From: Agapanthus africanus | Taxonomy: Eukaryota > Streptophyta > Magnoliopsida > Asparagales > Amaryllidaceae | Length of the DNA stretch: 64,000 bases | Direction: 5' to 3' | Assembly: GCA_030015575.1 (NCBI GenBank) | Contig: JASDDO010000006.1 | Coordinates: 105,392,045 to 105,456,044, forward strand | In this document: in pieces, positions 9,484 through 22,550 of the stretch | Layout: the number at the start of each line of letters is the position of its first letter | Numbering within the stretch: the stretch's first letter is position 1 | Notes under the pieces: model-generated | Told to the model about the DNA's origin: nothing | Database searches by the model: none | What the model saw: the letters and a program-made list of their open reading frames with translations, nothing else | Translations under genes and position numbers: made by a program

Positions 9484-11829
9484 GTGACCACACATAGGTT
9501 ACATCTAGATAACAAATTGACTGATTCTGACTTATATGAATGGCAAAAGTCTGTCCAGATGTCCATTACCTATGACAAACTGGACCACCCTATTACTACT
9601 CAAAATCCCGCCGTCCCAGGTCCAGTTTCCACTGTCGCGGATATCGATATCCGTCAGACAAGGGAAAAAGATAAAGCAAAAGCCATGTGCCTCGTGTTAG
9701 CTTCAGTTGATGGTGTATACCAGAAGCAGCACGAGAAGATGGATTTAGTCTCCATATTTCTCCATAACAAAGATTTATATGGAGAGCAGTCTCATATCGC
9801 AAGATATGAGACCTCGACTGAATTAATTCAAGCGAGGTTGGCTGACGGGTCATCTGTAGAGGACAACGTCCTTACAATGACTAGATGTATTGATGAGCTC
9901 GAGGACCAGGAGACCGCATTGGGAAACGAGTCAGATACTAACTTGATTCTACTGTCTCTGCCTCCTACCCTGAAAGAAACCAGGGAAGTAGAAGGAAAGA
10001 GAAGGGCAAAAGTTTCGGGACTGGATATAGTAAGAGAGGGACGTTCCTATTGTTATAGGAATGAACATTGGCAGAATGATTGCAGGGCTAGCAAAGCCAG
10101 TAGCCAGGATTCGAAGCATATTGTGGCTTCAGCCTCAAGTGTATTTGTTATTGAGAACTGTTTGTCAATTAACTCTACTTCCTGGGTACTAGATACCAGA
10201 GCAGGATCTCATATCTGTAATTCATTACATGCTTTGAGAAACCGTAGAGTTATAAAGGTAAGGGATTGGTCTCTCAGAGTTGCAAACGGAATGAGCGTAG
10301 ATGCTGAATCCGTGGGAGAATATCGCCTAGGTTTGACAAGTGGGCATATATTGATTCTACGTAACTGTTTGTATGTACCTAGTATGACTTGTAATATCAT
10401 ATCAGTGTCCTCACTGTCAAGAGATGGATATGATTTTACATGCGTAAGCGATGTAGTTAACATCCTCCTAAATCAAGTTTTGATTGGGTCCGGTACATTA
10501 GATAACGATATATACGTATTAAGTCAAGCTCAGGTTTTCAATGTCCAAAACACACTTAAAAGAAAGTCTCCAGAAATAAATCAGGCTTTCTTATGGCATT
10601 GTAGACTAGGTCACATCAATGAGAGAAGGTTGACTATGTTACATAGAGAAGGATATTTGAATCCGTTCGAATATCAATCTTATGCTACTTGTGAGTCTTG
10701 TCTCATAGGAAAGATGACAAAGACTCTGTTTTCTGGACACGGAGTAAGAGCAAGCGAGCTCTTAGGACTCGTACACAGTGACGTGTGCGGTCCAATGTCT
10801 ACACATGCGCGAGGTGGTTATTCCTACTTCATTACTTTTACGGATGATTTCTCTAGGTATGGATATGTCTTCTTAATGAAGCACAAATCCGAGGTTTTTG
10901 AGAAATTCCAAGAATACAAGAATGAAGTGGAAAAACAAACAGGCAAGAGTATAAAAACACTGAGATCTGATCAAGGTGGTGAATACTTAAGTGCCGAGTT
11001 CCTGGGTTACTTAAAAGAGAATGGAATTCTCTCTCAGCTTACTCCTCCATACACACCACAACACAACGGTGTATCGGAAAGGAGGAATCGAACCCTATTA
11101 GATATGTTTCGTTCCATGATGAGTAACGCTGAGTTACCGCGATCATTCTGGGGATATGCACTAGAATCAGCTGCATATCTTTTGAACAAGGTTCCAACCA
11201 AAACTGTGCCTACCACACCATATCAGATATAGAGTGGGAAGAAACCCTATCTTCAATACCTAAAGGCATGGGGATGTCCAGCTTTTGTAAAAAGGCAGTA
11301 TGCGGACAAGCTCGAGGCACGCACAGTACAGTGTAAGTTTGTGGGATATCCAAAGAACTCCATGGGATATTGTTTCTATTACGCAGAGGAACAAAAGGTT
11401 TTTGTATCTCGTCATGCCTGCTTCTTGGAAACTGAATTTTTGGAAAATCAGAAGAGTTGGAGCGCAATAGAACTGGAAGAAATTCCAGAACCACAAACTA
11501 CAACTGAAAATGTTGTAGAACCAGAAATTCAAGAAGAACTGGACATTCCCACACCACTCCGCAGGAATAGTAGGCAGTCTCATCCGCCCGAGAGATACTA
11601 CGGTTTTCTCATAGACGTGGATAGAGAGGGTTGCACTATTGACTATGATGAGTCTACTAGCTTCCAACAAGCAATTCAGAGTGGTGACTCAGTAAAATGG
11701 CTGGATGCAATGCGGACCGAAATGGAGTCTTTGTACACTAACAAAGTATGGACTTTGGACATTGCTCCAGATGGGGTAAAACCCGTAGGATGCAAATGGA
11801 TCTTCAAGAAGAAGATTTGTGTAGATAGA
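9484..11829 (+). pseudogene. Element D gag-protease-integrase (broken)
   Basis: In one frame this encodes a short gag remnant, aspartic protease and integrase. The natural ATG at 9482 is followed at once by TGA, so the gag frame has no start. Gag runs from residue 1 to about 225 and keeps a damaged zinc knuckle (CYRNEHWQNDC, one Cys missing). The protease active site near residue 237 reads DTRAG instead of DTGSG. The integrase keeps its zinc-binding H372, H377, C403, C406 and catalytic D433, D496, E532. A TAG at 11230-11232 replaces a Trp codon, then the frame continues to a stop and frameshift near 11826-11832. Gag is also shorter than normal. Dead copy, family assignment secure. Confidence 0.88.
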
Positions 11830-11831
11830 TA

Positions 11832-12360
11832 GTTGAAACCTATAAGGCTAGACTTGTTGCAAAGGGTTTCCGTCAAAGACCTGGTTTGGACTATGACGAA
11901 ACCTTTTCTCCAGTGGCTATGCTTAAATCTATTAGAGTCCTTCTTGCTATTGTTGCCTTCCACGATTATGAAATCTGGCAGATGGACGTAAAGACGGCTT
12001 TTCTAAATGGAAATTTGGAAGACAGCGTCTATATGGATCAGCTAGAGGGATTCATTCAGAGTGGGAGCAGCGGTAAAGTATGCAAGCTGCTTAAGTCCAT
12101 TTATGGACTAAAGCAGGCATCGCGGAGTTGGAACATCTATTTTGATGATGCTGTCAAAGAATTCGACTTCATGAAAAATCCAGATGAACCTTGTATATAG
12201 AGTTAGATTGTAGGGAGAACTGTAGTATTCCTCATCTTGTACGTGGATGACATTCTCCTAATAGGAAATGATATTCCTATGTTACAGTCAGTCTAAAGAT
12301 TCTTGTCACATAAATTCTCCATGAAAGACCTGGGTATGCCACCTACATTCTAAGAATCCG
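11832..12360 (+). pseudogene. Element D reverse transcriptase (broken)
   Basis: After the frameshift the frame carries the end of the connector and the RT: LDYDETFSPVAML, WQMDVKTAFLNGNLED, YGLKQASRSWN and the catalytic LYVDDILL (YVDD codons 12240-12251). Stops lie at 12198, 12204 and just after PMLQSV, and a further frameshift follows MKDLG near 12335. It is inactive. The motifs are typical Copia RT; the neighbouring integrase upstream and RNase H downstream give the Copia order IN-RT-RH. Confidence 0.85.
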
Positions 12361-13225
12361 GATCTATCGTGATAGATCAAAAAGGATGTTGGGACTTTCA
12401 CAGTCCAGATACATAGACACCATAGGGAAGAGATTCAGTATGGATGATTCTAAGCGCGGTAATTTACCGGCTTGTCACGGAATCACCCTCTCCAAAGAGA
12501 TGTCTCCCAAGACTGATTTGGAAAGGGATCGCATGTCAATTATACCTTACGCTTCTGCGGTAGGGTTTATAATGTATGCGATGTTATGTACCAGACCAGA
12601 TGTAGCATACGCATTGAGCGTAGTAAGCAGGTATCAAGCAAACCCAGGGAAGAAGCACTGGATAGCCGTAAAGAACATTCTCAAGTATCTGAGAAGGACT
12701 AAGGAGATGTTCCTAGTATATGGCGGAAAAGACCTCCAGATGGAGGCCTTTGCCGACTCCGGCTTCCAGAGTGACAAAGATGACTCCAAATCCATGTCGG
12801 GTTATGTCATTACCCTCAATGGAGGGGCGGTCTATAAGAAGAGTTCCAAACAGGAGACCGTTGCTGACTCAACGATGGAAGCGGAGTACATAGCTGCTTG
12901 CGATGCCGCAAAAGAAGCAGTCTGGATGAAGAAGTTCCTCACAGAAATTCAGGTGGTTCCTACCAGTGTTGGTCCAATACCACTGTATTGTGACAACAAC
13001 GGCGCTATAGCTTTAGCGAAGGAACCCAGGTCCATTCAGAAGTCCAGACACATCTTAAGGCGGTATCACCTGATCAGGAAGATCGTAGATCGCCAAGAGA
13101 TCGAGGTGAAGAGAGTAGAGACGGAGAATAACTTTGCTGATCCATTCACAAAGGCCCTTCCTCAGACACAGTTCGAGAGGCTATTCGAGATGATAGGTCT
13201 ACGATATGCCAGCTCATGGCCCTAG
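12361..13225 (+). pseudogene. Element D RT C-terminus and RNase H
   Basis: The longest open part is 12386-13225 (279 codons). It starts at LGLSQSRYIDT, passes LSKEMSPKTDLER, MYAMLCTRPDVAYALSVVSR and the RNase H segment with ADSGFQSD, TVADSTMEAEYIAA and YCDNNGAIALAKEP, and ends with DPFTKALPQ and a natural stop. The RNase H acidic residues (D, E, D, D pattern) appear to be present. It could only be made as part of the broken polyprotein, so it is a pseudogene piece although intact over this length. It lies 14 nt before the polypurine tract and LTR. Confidence 0.85.
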
Positions 13226-13227
13226 TG

Positions 13228-13239
13228 CAAGTGGGAGAT
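13228..13239 (+). other. Polypurine tract, element D
   Basis: CAAGTGGGAGAT directly precedes the LTR start TGTTAGTG. The same tract is found in A, B and F. Confidence 0.85.
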
Positions 13240-15191
13240 TGTTAGTGTATATGCCCTAGGGTCCATTATTGTATCATACTAGCATGTATATTACTTAATG
13301 GAAGCTTGGGATATTCACAGTTGTATATATAGTCTTGTTTAAAATGGTAGTACGCTACTTGGTTTGAGTCTACTTTAATATGTGCATATGTTTCTTGGAA
13401 CGTATCACTTATACATATTAGTAGAGCCCATAGGATCTTTGCTTTATTACCAGCGTCCTGATGGCAGTCACACTAGTGGGGGCTGGGTAGTCAGTAAGAA
13501 ACATCCTATACAGGTCCCTGGTCGTTGGATTATCGAGATAGGGCATCGATATTCCGGAGTATACTAAGTGTGTACGCTTCTCATCCCAGTTCGGGAGATG
13601 GTCTGTCCCGCAGCCATCAGTACGTCGTACTGGAGATATTATACAGGTGCTCGTTAGGTTACGGGTACACCGGATAAGACTCGCCAGGGAACTGATTGGT
13701 TGGTATTATACCCATCGTCAGTTAACAGTTCCCAGGTGACATGAGTACAGCATAGTCCGCAGACTTGAAACTGCTACTTCGCCTCGAGTGTATCCCATTG
13801 TTCTTAGATTGCTACCCTACCACGGCTCAAAGGAGTCGTGCAAACAGGTAGCAGTTGTGTGCAGTCCCGAGCACTTGGAGGCAGTGGCAGTTAGATAGGA
13901 TTCGTCTCTCCCGGTATAGGGAGTTGATATCGCGCTGTGTCAGAGAGCCATTACGCAAAGTCCCTGGCCAGGGCAAGCGAGATATACTGGTAGGTTCCAG
14001 TAGCTTCTAAGGGTGTAATGGGCTTCTCTCCGACACGACTTATACAGCTATTAGGGGACTGACGCTTGCCACACCCTAGGCTTGATATGCGATAGTCTTA
14101 GACGAACAGACCGGACTGTACGGAGATTGTCACATCAGGCTCAGTAGGGGTTCGGATGGTTTTCCTCATCGGCCTTCTTATCGACATCTACCTGGGGACC
14201 GTTACGTACAGCTAGTGCCGCTTACGGTCTGTGGTTAAACCCACTGCCAGCGTAGTGTCGAGTCTTTAGAGTCGCACACAGAGAGTTTCCCTGCTCCAGG
14301 CGAAATGATATAAAGGTCGTATAGTTTTACGACAAGGGTTCGGATGCGTACGTGTGTTTACGCACGTTCGACTTTTCGGACAGTTTTTACTAGTCGGCTT
14401 TGGTTTAAGCCAGATTCTAGTATAGGGTTACTGGATTTATACTGTCTAAAGTTTTTCTGTGTTTTTACAGATTGGAGGGGCGTTCTCGTAATTTGTCGGG
14501 AAGCTTCTAGAAGAGTGGTGACTAAGGGGTTAAGGTGGCATTGCATTAAATGAGATTAGTGACTCATTTGTGTGATTCATCCAAGTCATTAAAGCATCAT
14601 AAATGCTTAATGACTCATGGAGACGAATCAGTCAAAGATATTTGTGAAGCATGGTTGTTAATTCTATTATTTGATTTTTGGATAAATAATAATGCTTCAT
14701 ATGTATCATGACAAGTTCAATATCTCATTTCATTATTATTCTCACCTTCTCTCTCCTCAAGCTCACTCTCTTCAAACCCTAACCCTAACCTCTCATGAGT
14801 TGAGATCAAGGGTTAGCTAGACTATTACATCCATAACCTCACTCTATATCCCCTAGGTAGCTTAGATTAGCACTTTAAGCAACCTAGTTATCTCAAGTTT
14901 GAGATTAAGCTTGGCGTAGGAGCTTTCGGGTGGATCGTCTTTGATTCGATGAAGCCGTTGAGGTGCCGATGTTCTAAGGAGCCTACGAGAAGTGGAGGAC
15001 CGCGATGAAGACCCGAAGGACAAGTAACGTGATGTATAACTTCGTATCCGAGTAGTTAAACCTCTAGTAGTTTGTTAGCAATGGTTTAGAAACGATTCAT
15101 GCGCTCAAGTTCGTGTTACGAAGCTTTGAAAATTGTTTTTCATATATTCCGCCTCCCTGCGAGTTTGTGGGGTGCGTGACATGGACTTACA
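13240..15191 (+). repeat. Element D 3' LTR (1952 bp)
   Basis: It starts TGTTAGTGTATATGCCCTAGGG and ends GCGTGACATGGACTTACA. The start closely resembles Angela/BARE LTRs. It keeps a diverged form of the G-box palindrome (ACGTGTGTTTACGCACGT, about 14348-14367) and GGCTTTGGTTTAAGCC nearby, so it is a distant relative of the A/C/E LTR. Confidence 0.9.
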
Positions 15192-16501
15192 TAAGTCCGC
15201 TGAGTTGAATAACTCAAAACCTATGCGTCATAGGTTGAAAACTGTACCCAGGAGATTTCCTCAAATATCACCAATTACAAAGAATTCCGATATAATGAGG
15301 ATGGTCACCTAATTCCCAATTGCTTACTCCATCTCATCATCTGTAAAAACCATACAGATGTGAGAAGCATACCTGGTAAATACATACCAAGGAGCAAGGT
15401 TTAATTGGGAAATCAGTTTAGAATTAACAATGCACAGTGTAATTGAAACATGAAAATGTTTCGAAGGGATAACCTGGTATTCTTAGTAATCCTCTTCCAT
15501 AATCCAATTCATGACTTTAACCGTATATTTGTTTGCTGTCTCCCCAAATCCCTTTATTTGTCTTTATTCATTACCTTTTGTACACCATCATTAGGCTAAG
15601 TGGCTTTCTTCCTTCCCTACCGTTCAGCACGAGCCTATGGTTTGGAAGAAGACTATCCGATAAGCATAATAGGTGTACTCTCCTAATCCTAGGAGTACTC
15701 GCAGCTTGAGAGAAGGTGATGATAAAAGACAACTGAATAATACCTTATTCTATTTCTCCCAAACTGGAAAAAAAAGCAAAGGTGAAATAGGAGTGGCGAT
15801 GAAGTATGTGGTTTGGTCGTGAATGATAACAGTCGCAATTTACTTTACCCTCTTTCTAATTCATTTATTTGGTCTTTAGTTATTACCTTCTGTACACCCT
15901 ACTTAGGCTAATTGGTTTTCTTCATTCCCTACCTTTCGGCACCTGCCTATTGTTTGGAAGAAGACTATCCAATAAGCATAATAGGTGTACTCTCCTAATC
16001 CTAGGAGTACTCGCAATCTAAAAGAAGGTGATAATAGAAGAAAACTGAATAAACCAATTATATTTCTCCTGAACCTTGATCCATCCTCGAAGAAGTCCCT
16101 TCGAGTTCGTATATAACTATACGATGGATCTATCTAATGAAAGTGGATGTCCGTAGTAATACGGGGTGTTCTGAGAAATACAAAGGGTAAAAGAAGGAGC
16201 AGCAATGACTTATGCAACTCGGACAATCCAAAAGCTAGTATTTTAAGAAGGTTCGGTCAACTTGGTCATTGAGTCATAGTCTAGGGTCGGTCAAAGGTCG
16301 CTGCCAAAGAGAGAGAGAAAAGAAACACTCTGCGTGCACTCTAACCTAGATCAGAATGGTTATCAATTTATCTAATCAGGAAACCTCCCACTGTAATCTC
16401 AAATTCTCCTCCAAACCAGAAAGAAGAATTAGTCTGGATCACCCAAAGAGTAAACCAACTCATCAGTGGGAATCGGGATCTAACTCTCATCGCATGATAA
16501 C
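15192..16501 (-). mobile_element. Element C, left visible segment (internal, decayed)
   Basis: This minus-strand internal piece matches 1892-3160 of E and 20597-21870 of A. It contains the tandem duplication (about 15535-15790 and 15840-16070) and the former gag start context at 16297-16306 (GGTCGCTGCC on +), again with TTT in place of ATG. D cuts it on the left, A on the right. The rest of C, including its 3' LTR, is left of the window. No gene is open. Confidence 0.8.
16497..16501. other. Target-site duplication of element A (left)
   Basis: ATAAC, matched by ATAAC at 36372-36376 on the other side of A. Removing A and one copy rejoins C into a sequence matching E and A themselves (CGCATGATAACGTGATGG). 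Confidence 0.92.
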
Positions 16502-18613
16502 TGTAAGTCTACGCTAGCGCCCCGGCAGTCTACAGACGCCAAATGCGGAACAAAAAACTTTTAACTGGCGCTATCGTATACTTTAACCCGGATCTGCCAT
16601 TATTGCTAAACTAACAAACTGTAAAGAGTGTAGAAAGGTTATACCGAACGATGCGAGTCCTTCGTTCTTCAACCATCATCCCACTCTCCGTTGCGGCTGC
16701 TCCGATCTCGTCGATCTCCGATTCCTTCGTCGAGGTGGCACCACATGATCGATTCTTTAAACGGGCTCCCGCCTCTGACTCGATGCAACTCGATCGTCAA
16801 GTTTGCTAAAAGAGACGACCAAGAATGATGTAGAGAATGAGTAGATGACTTTGTCTCACTTCGTCCAAGTCCGTGGACGATCGGTTAATGAAGTTGCCGA
16901 GGGAATCGGGTGATGGAATGAAATGAGGCAATGAAATTTCCATGAACCCTTAACCATAGTCTTTTTCCAAGAATGAAATTAATCTCTCTCTCTCTCACTC
17001 AAATGGGGCCGGCCACATTTTGTAGAAGAGGGAGGTGATGGTAGGATGAGGGAGGTGACCACAACAAGAAGCTTATCATGAACAAATATCTTAGCCAATC
17101 CAAAATACATAAATGCAAATGGTGATTCAAATAAACACCTCATCTAGCCATTAATGAAACCATTAATGCACTAATGAGTCATATACCTCATCATCACTTC
17201 TAGAAGCTTCTAGAATGATGACTCACTCATATTAGAAGAAAAGATAAATCCGTCTTTAACCGAATGTTAAAAGACGGCTGATAGAAAACTGGAAACTGGC
17301 AACTTCCAAAAGTGATCCTGAAACGACTTTCAGGATAACCCCGAAACTGTATAAATATACCCGCATTTGTATTACGACCGAATACAAATGCAACTGAGAC
17401 AAAGATATTATACCTACTCAATATAATACTCGGATCCGGCTTAAACCAAGGCCGACCAGTATTATCTTCCCGGAAAATAACACGTGCGTAAACGCACGTG
17501 CATTTTCCGAACCCTGCCATAAAACCATACGGCCTCTACAACGTTTCGCCCGAACTTGGGAAACTGTCTGTGGGGGACTCTAATAACTCGTCAGTACCCT
17601 GGCAGTGGGTTTAACCACAAACCGTCAGCGGCACTTGCAATGCGTAACGGCTGCCCATGGACTGACCTCAAGGGATGCCGATGAGCGCACTCATCCGGAA
17701 AACCCTACTGAGCCTAACAGTGACAATGTATATACAGTCCGGTCCGTTCGTCAATGAGTATCGCATATCCGCCTAGGGGGCTAGTAACGTCAGACCCCCA
17801 AAAGCAGTAAAAGTCGTGTCGGAGTATAGCTCAATAACACCCTGAGATACTACTGGAGTACCTACTAGTAAATCTCCTGCCATGGCCATGGACTTTGTGT
17901 AATGGCTCTCCTAGACACAGCACGACCTCGCCCCCAATACCGGGAGAGACGAATCCCCTGCCGATCCGCTCACGTGCCTCCATATGGCTCGGGACTGTAC
18001 CCAAAAACTACCTGTTTGCACGACTCCTTTGAGCCGTGGTAGGGTAGAAATCAAAGCACAGTGGGAACTCACACGAGACAAATGACGACCTCAGGTCGAT
18101 GAACTAACCTGTACACATGTCACCAGGGAACTGCTATCTGACGGTAGATATAATACTAACTAGCAGATTCCCGGCGAGTCCTGTCCGGTGTACTCATAAC
18201 CCAATGAGCACCTGTATACATCTTAGGTGATCCAACTGACACCAGTGGCTTGTGAGACCGGCCACCGCCCCTCGTCGGGGTCTCGACTGTACACACTAGT
18301 CTACTCCGGAGTATCGATGCCCTGTCTCGAAACTCCCACGACTAGGGACCACAATTAAGGATATGCGTATAAACTACCCAACTCTCACGTATATGATCGC
18401 CATCATACTGTTGGTAGTAAAGCAAGATCCTAAGGGCTCTATCAATATGTAACATGAAATCAGTCACCTGAACATGTACACGACTGATAAAGGCAAACCA
18501 GATAGCATACTATCATCTCGAGTAAGACTGTCCTGCCGGTATAGGTCCTCCGCAATCATTGCAATCACGTACCCGTGATCCAATAATTGACTACGAGGGC
18601 ACTATCTCCAACA
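16502..18613 (-). repeat. Element A 3' LTR (2112 bp)
   Basis: On + it starts TGTAAGTCTACGC and ends CACTATCTCCAACA, followed by the polypurine tract complement. The G-box palindrome CACGTGCGT/ACGCACGTG is at 17481-17500. The other LTR of the pair is about 2092 bp once B is removed. Confidence 0.92.
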
Positions 18614-18627
18614 ATCTCCCACCTGCA
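18614..18627 (-). other. Polypurine tract, element A
   Basis: The minus strand reads GCAGGTGGGAGAT directly before the LTR. Confidence 0.8.
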
Positions 18628-21600
18628 CTCAAGGCTAATATTGCGATGTCGACTACTCACAGCCTGTGTGAAACCAACACCCAACTCCTCTACTAATCAG
18701 TTTCACAAAGCCCGTTTGTAAAACTATTGTGTTCGAGAAATAGCCTCAGTGAGTGGATCCGCCTAGAAGTTTCTTTCTATATCTCTCTTAATCTCAAGTT
18801 CGCGGAGAAAGCCATCTCCCGAATCGAGTAATACCTGTCTTATAATATGTCTGGATATCTGATGGGACCTTGTTCATAAATGAACTCCAAATCCAAACAT
18901 CTTAGACTGAATCGATCACTGAACCAAATCAGTATCGGGCACCAAGCCACCCACAGTATCCTCATGGACCACCTGTCCATAATACTGTCCCTCTTCGTCA
19001 GAGGGAAAAAAAACTATAACTCTGACAATCACTCTGTCAACCATGTCATCTTTGAAGCCTGGAATGATAACCGTCTCCCGAAGGAGGCTGCCGTCATCAA
19101 ATCCGTAGAACATGTACTTATGTTCTAAAACTACTTCCTTATGTTTCTCCAGGATTGGATTAATATAAACTTATTGCATCTAGTGCAAAACCAACATTTG
19201 TTGTGGTACTTGACATATCATGATTGACTCAATTGCCTAAGCAAGTGATCTGCCAATCATGCACATCCCACTCCCCTTTAGTCTATACGACACCTTTAGA
19301 GAGGGTGACTCCATCACCTGCAGGTACACCACCATGCTAGGAGTCAACTATTCCAAAAACTATTAGAATATCTGTCAAAGTACCCACATTGGGAAACTAC
19401 CCAAATCCAGATCTAAAACCATAGATCCAGAAACCAGAATGTCAAATATTATATCCATATCCTGTCTGGAAAAAAACTGTATGACGACCACAGTACAATC
19501 GATCGTAGTATAGGAATTTTACTTCCTACTCTTTGTATGTCATCCAGATACTATGACATCACACCCTACTACCTCCTTAACTGATCCATCCCCTATTCTG
19601 ATTGAAGTCAAACCCATGACTGTCACATCAAAATTAGATGATCTATCTCCGCTATAACTGCTCAAGTCTATAAATAGATATAAGCATCTTGCCCACTATG
19701 CATCCGTTGCTCCCACTGACTACGACAACCCTCCTACCGGGTCTCATAGCCTGGAACAACAGTAGTGTCAAGTCTTGGTAGATAAGAACCTCCCTGTCAC
19801 CGTCTCTGAGGCTACCGAAGTACCTCTCGGGCGTCTGAGGTTACCTACCATACCTGCGGAGTGGCTAATGGAATGTCATACCTGATTGAATATATAGGTT
19901 CTATTAAATTTTCCGTAATCGTTTGCGGTTCTGGAATCACATCTAGTTCTACCATACTCCCACTACTGTTTTATGAAAAAGATCCATTTTTACTAAAACT
20001 GTGGCGAGTCAAGAACAATATCATTATTGATCTTCCAAAAGGTAGAATATCAACCCTCGTCATAGCCAGGGTCAACCCACAAACAGCCATTACAGAAACG
20101 TGCCCTGAGTTATCCAGTGTCTGGTTTTAATCATAAGCTGGACAACTCCCCGTACCTTAATATCTTTTAAGGTACGAACTATTCTATATCCAATGTAGAA
20201 ACTTTGGCACTTATTTAATTGGAACCATATTCAATTCATGCATCTGTCTCCAGTGCATATCAACTTAATGGAAAGAGGCTAATCAGCATTACTCAACTTA
20301 GGAATCCATCCAATTATGAGTAACCTGAAAGAGAAACACGTTTCTCAAAACCATCACTATTATCTGAATACCAATCATAAGAATCTACATCTTCGATCTC
20401 TTTGAAGAATCCTGATACTTGTGATACCTGGTTCTCTACTTTATTCTTATACCCACAACTTCTCAAAACTTAGACCTTGTATTTCTACGAAACACTCGTC
20501 TAAATACTAGAGAAGTTATAAGTAAACAGAACATAGTACGAGGACCTACCCCTTTGTCCTGATGGACACTAGACAACATACAATACTCTGTATAAGTCCG
20601 CTGAGTTGAACAACTCAAAACCTGTGCGTTCTAGGTGGAAAACTGTACCCTGGCGATTTCCTCAAATATCACCAATTACAACGAATTCCGATATAATGAG
20701 GATGATCACCTTATTCCCAATATCTTACTCCCACTCATCATCTGTAAAACCATACAGATATGAGAATGAAACCTGGTAAATACATACCCTTGGAGCAAGT
20801 GTCTAATCGGGAAAACAGTTTTTCCTTTAACAATGCACTGAAACATGAAAATGTTTCGTAGGGGTATCCTGGTATTCATAGCAATGCCTCTTCCATAATC
20901 CAATTCATGACTTCAACCGTATATCTTATTGCCATCTCTCCAAATCCCTTTATTTGTCTTTAGTCGTTACCTTCTGTACACCATCGTTAGGCTAAATGGT
21001 TTTCTTCCTTCCCTACCGTTCGGCACCAGCCTATGGTTTGGAAGAAGACTATCCAGTAAGCATAATAGGTGTACCCTCCTACCAAGGAGTACTCGCATCT
21101 CGAGAGAAGGTGACGATAAAAGACAACTGAATAATACCTAGTTCTTTTAAATGTGAAATAGGAGCGGCGATGAAGTATGCGGTTTTGGTAGTGAATGATA
21201 TCAGTCGCAATTTACTTTGCCCTCTTTCTAATCCCTTTATTTTGTCTTTACATATTACCTTCTGCACACCCTACTTAGGCTAATTGGTTTTTTTCATTCC
21301 CTACCTTTCGGCACCAGCCTATGGTTTGGAATAAGACTATCCAATAGGCGTAATAGGTGTACTCTCCTAAACCAAGGAGCTCTCGCAACCTGAGAGAAGG
21401 TGATAATAAAAGACAACTGAATAAACCAATTCTATTTCTCCTGAACCTGGATCCATCCCCGAAGAAGTCCCTTCGAGTTCGTATATAACCATACGATGGA
21501 TCTATCCAATGGAAGTGGATATCCGTAGTAATACGGGTGTTCTGAGAAATGCAAAGGGTAAAAGAAGGAGTGGCAATGACTTATGCAACTCAGACAATCC

Positions 21601-21666
21601 AAAAGCCAGTATTTTAAGAAGGTTCGGTCAACCAGGTCACTGAGTCATAGTCTAGGGTCGGTCAAA
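18614..21666 (-). pseudogene. Element A decayed pol
   Basis: It is collinear with F pol (3.05 kb against 3.28 kb) and almost identical to E 1-2956. It has no usable sense frame and shares E's lost start codon (TTTGACC after GCAGCGACC). The tandem duplication is at about 20925-21450. The small + strand ORFs at 18880-19128 and 19861-20130 are antisense to the RNase H and integrase-RT regions and are not taken as genes. Confidence 0.75.
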
Positions 21667-21973
21667 GGTCGCTGCCAAAGAGAGAGAGAAAAGAAACACT
21701 CTGCGTGCACTCTAACCTAGATCAGAATGGTCATCACTTTATCTAATCTGGAAACCTCCCACTGTCCTGTCAAATTCTCCTCCAAACCTAAAGAAGAATC
21801 AATCGGGATCACCCGAAGAGTAAACCAACTCATCAGTGGGAATCGGGATCCAACTCTCATCGCATGATAACGTGATGGAATGCATCCACGTTACTCGTAC
21901 TCCAGATGGTATGCGCAAACTTGGCAAGTTTCAGTTTCTTTAGAAACTCCCGATATGATTTTTGCCCCATGCT

Positions 21974-22181
21974 CTTATAACCTTGGCTTTGGTCAAAATG
22001 TCATAAGTCACATGCCAAGTTCTACCCGTCACTATCTTGTCAATTTGAACCCACCCGCACATGCCCCTGACTTTGGCCAATCGGCAGAACGACTGTCCCA
22101 AACTAACTCATCTATCTATGCAACAATTGAATACCCAGCAGCTACCAAACACTATGCCTTAATTTTGGCAAAAATACATAG
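21974..22181 (-). other. Three-hairpin leader cassette, element A (loop type TTTGG)
   Basis: Hairpin 1: CTTATAA (21974-21980) and TCATAAG (22001-22007). Hairpin 2 around 22056-22090, stem weak. Hairpin 3: CTATG (22152-22156) and CATAG (22177-22181). Cores contain GGCTTTGGTC, GACTTTGGCC and ATTTTGGCA, all different from the CGAAAG cores of E although A and E are otherwise nearly identical. Confidence 0.7.
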
Positions 22182-22313
22182 CTTGAATACTACTGAATAC
22201 CCAAAAGAAGTGACGGAGGGCTACGGCTGGTTTTTGGCGAAAAACCTTTTAGCGTAGTGAACTTGATATCGCTGAAGGAACCTGAAAGCTTTTTTTAAAA
22301 TATAGTGGCGAAA

Positions 22314-22550
22314 ACCTTTTGCTAAAGAGGTCACTCCCGGTAAAGGGATCTCGGCTCTTTCCTCGTGGAATGAGGTGTAGGATATTCCACTGAATACCGC
22401 TATGCAAAGCAACATGTAATCGACTATAGTGAAGTTATTACTCTGACGCAAACTTCTGCCCAAGGGGTCAGTCCCGGTGAAGGGATATCAGCCCTTGCCC
22501 CGTCGAATGAGGTGCAGGATATTCCACTGAATACCGCTATGCATAACAAA
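22314..22550 (-). repeat. Two-copy leader module, element A
   Basis: Two copies with GGTCA(C/G)TCCCGGT and GAATGAGGTG(T/C)AGGATATTCC, as in E. Confidence 0.78.

Larger units (their letters stand above)
7385..15191 (+). mobile_element. Element D: Angela-like Copia retrotransposon, defective, 5' end outside the window
   Basis: This plus-strand Copia element has 29 nt of its 5' LTR visible (7385-7413), then primer-binding site, a 2.1-kb leader, a broken gag-pol (9484-13225), polypurine tract and a full 3' LTR (13240-15191). The 29 nt match the end of the 3' LTR (GTGGGGTGCGTGACATGG). E is inserted just upstream of them, so the rest of the 5' LTR is left of the window. After 15191 the sequence is internal DNA of C, so D is inserted in C; the target copy would be TAAGT (15192-15196). 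Confidence 0.88.
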
